DNA of 64,000 bases from Fusibacter_C sp942493125. GTDB taxonomy: Bacteria > Bacillota > Clostridia > Peptostreptococcales > Acidaminobacteraceae. This document shows positions 63,727 to 64,000 of this stretch, piece by piece. Each line of letters begins with the position of its first letter. Position 1 is the first letter of the stretch. Position numbers and translations under genes: made by a program. The notes below the pieces were generated by a model, which worked only from the letters and a program-made list of their open reading frames with translations, made no database searches and was not told the origin of the DNA. The stretch lies in contig OW818667.1 in NCBI GenBank assembly GCA_942493125.1, forward strand, positions 1,364,001-1,428,000, in the 5' to 3' direction.

Positions 63727-64000
63727 TTAAATTTTATACCTATAAATAGCTGCAACGCCTGTCTTGCTTGGCATCTCTTCCCCGGAAAGAACTTTGACAG
63801 TGCCACCGTGAGTTAAGACGATTTCGGCCAAGTCATCGAGTAAATCGCCATGATCTATGCTTTGACTGCTATTGAAAATGACTTTTCCTGTTTCTGTATC
63901 GATTTTACCAGGAATGCTCTTTTCATCTTCGATATATAGGGTGTCTACGCGGCTTTCTACTGCTGCCTTAGCTACTGACTCAAGATCGGATGAGCCTAGC
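63727..64000 (-). CDS. C-terminal part of a BaeRF-type (eRF1-like) ribosome hibernation factor
   Basis: The visible 90 residues (LESVAKAAVESRVDTLYIED, then DLLDDLAEIVLTHGGTVKVL and MPSKTGVAAIYRYKI) match the C-terminal end of bacterial archaeo-eukaryotic release-factor-like proteins, including the AOC03_06830-type hibernation factors. The N-terminal part lies beyond the window. Confidence 0.6.
   Translation of the reverse strand, partial: LGSSDLESVAKAAVESRVDTLYIEDEKSIPGKIDTETGKVIFNSSQSIDHGDLLDDLAEIVLTHGGTVKVLSGEEMPSKTGVAAIYRYKI

Overview
The window reads as chromosomal DNA of a low-GC Gram-positive bacterium, most likely a member of the Clostridia. The reasons are strong GGAGG-type ribosome binding sites, low-GC codon use, and families such as YwbE, DUF6483, DUF503, SHOCT and TldD/TldE. 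No rRNA, tRNA or CRISPR array was seen. The genus cannot be fixed from the sequence alone.

Layout. 1-755 is the end of an IS1182-type insertion sequence. 866-6673 holds a secreted subtilisin-like protease, a lipoprotein and small genes. 6894-16771 is a purine/allantoin-type catabolic locus: two NCS2 permeases, an interrupted cysteine hydrolase, the oxamate carbamoyltransferase trio (DUF2877, FdrA, DUF1116), a compact carbamate-kinase-like protein, and a divergent PucR-type regulator. It should take up a purine or ureide and conserve energy as carbamoyl phosphate and then ATP. The locus is flanked by reciprocal relics of a duplicated neighbourhood: a tldDE deletion scar on the left and a lipoprotein-gene fragment on the right. 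18088-20758 is intact tldD-tldE.

21000-40406 is a mosaic of single genes and short operons: acetyltransferases, a short UvrA-like ATPase, an AAA_14/DUF4143 ATPase preceded by four 23-bp repeats, an RDD membrane protein, an APH-type kinase, a TetR-DUF5692 pair, a GGDEF/HD-GYP protein, a DNA alkylation repair protein and a NERD nuclease. Four genes in the window (two of them between 37.3 and 39.7 kb) are each interrupted by one in-frame stop with the rest of the reading frame intact.

40499-60016 is a visibly AT-richer defence island on the minus strand. In transcription order: a 231-aa protein with an HNH-like His/Asn/His pattern, DptF, DptG, DptH, a C5-cytosine DNA methyltransferase, an HNH endonuclease, then a RADAR-type pair (RdrA ATPase, RdrB adenosine deaminase), a 119-aa unknown and a RelA/SpoT-domain protein. 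DptFGH is known as the restriction arm of the phosphorothioate (Dnd) system, but no dnd modification gene is present here. The methyltransferase follows DptH by about 30 bp, and DptF carries an N-terminal extension resembling the non-catalytic DNA-binding half of Sau3AI. This may be a DptFGH restriction system that uses cytosine methylation as its self mark, the most interesting candidate in the window.

60396-64000 carries small genes (DUF6483, DUF2933-like, SHOCT), an Rpn-type nuclease gene truncated by a 114-bp MITE-like element with a tandemly duplicated tail, and the C-terminal end of a probable ribosome hibernation factor. A second copy of the MITE lies at 20889-21003.
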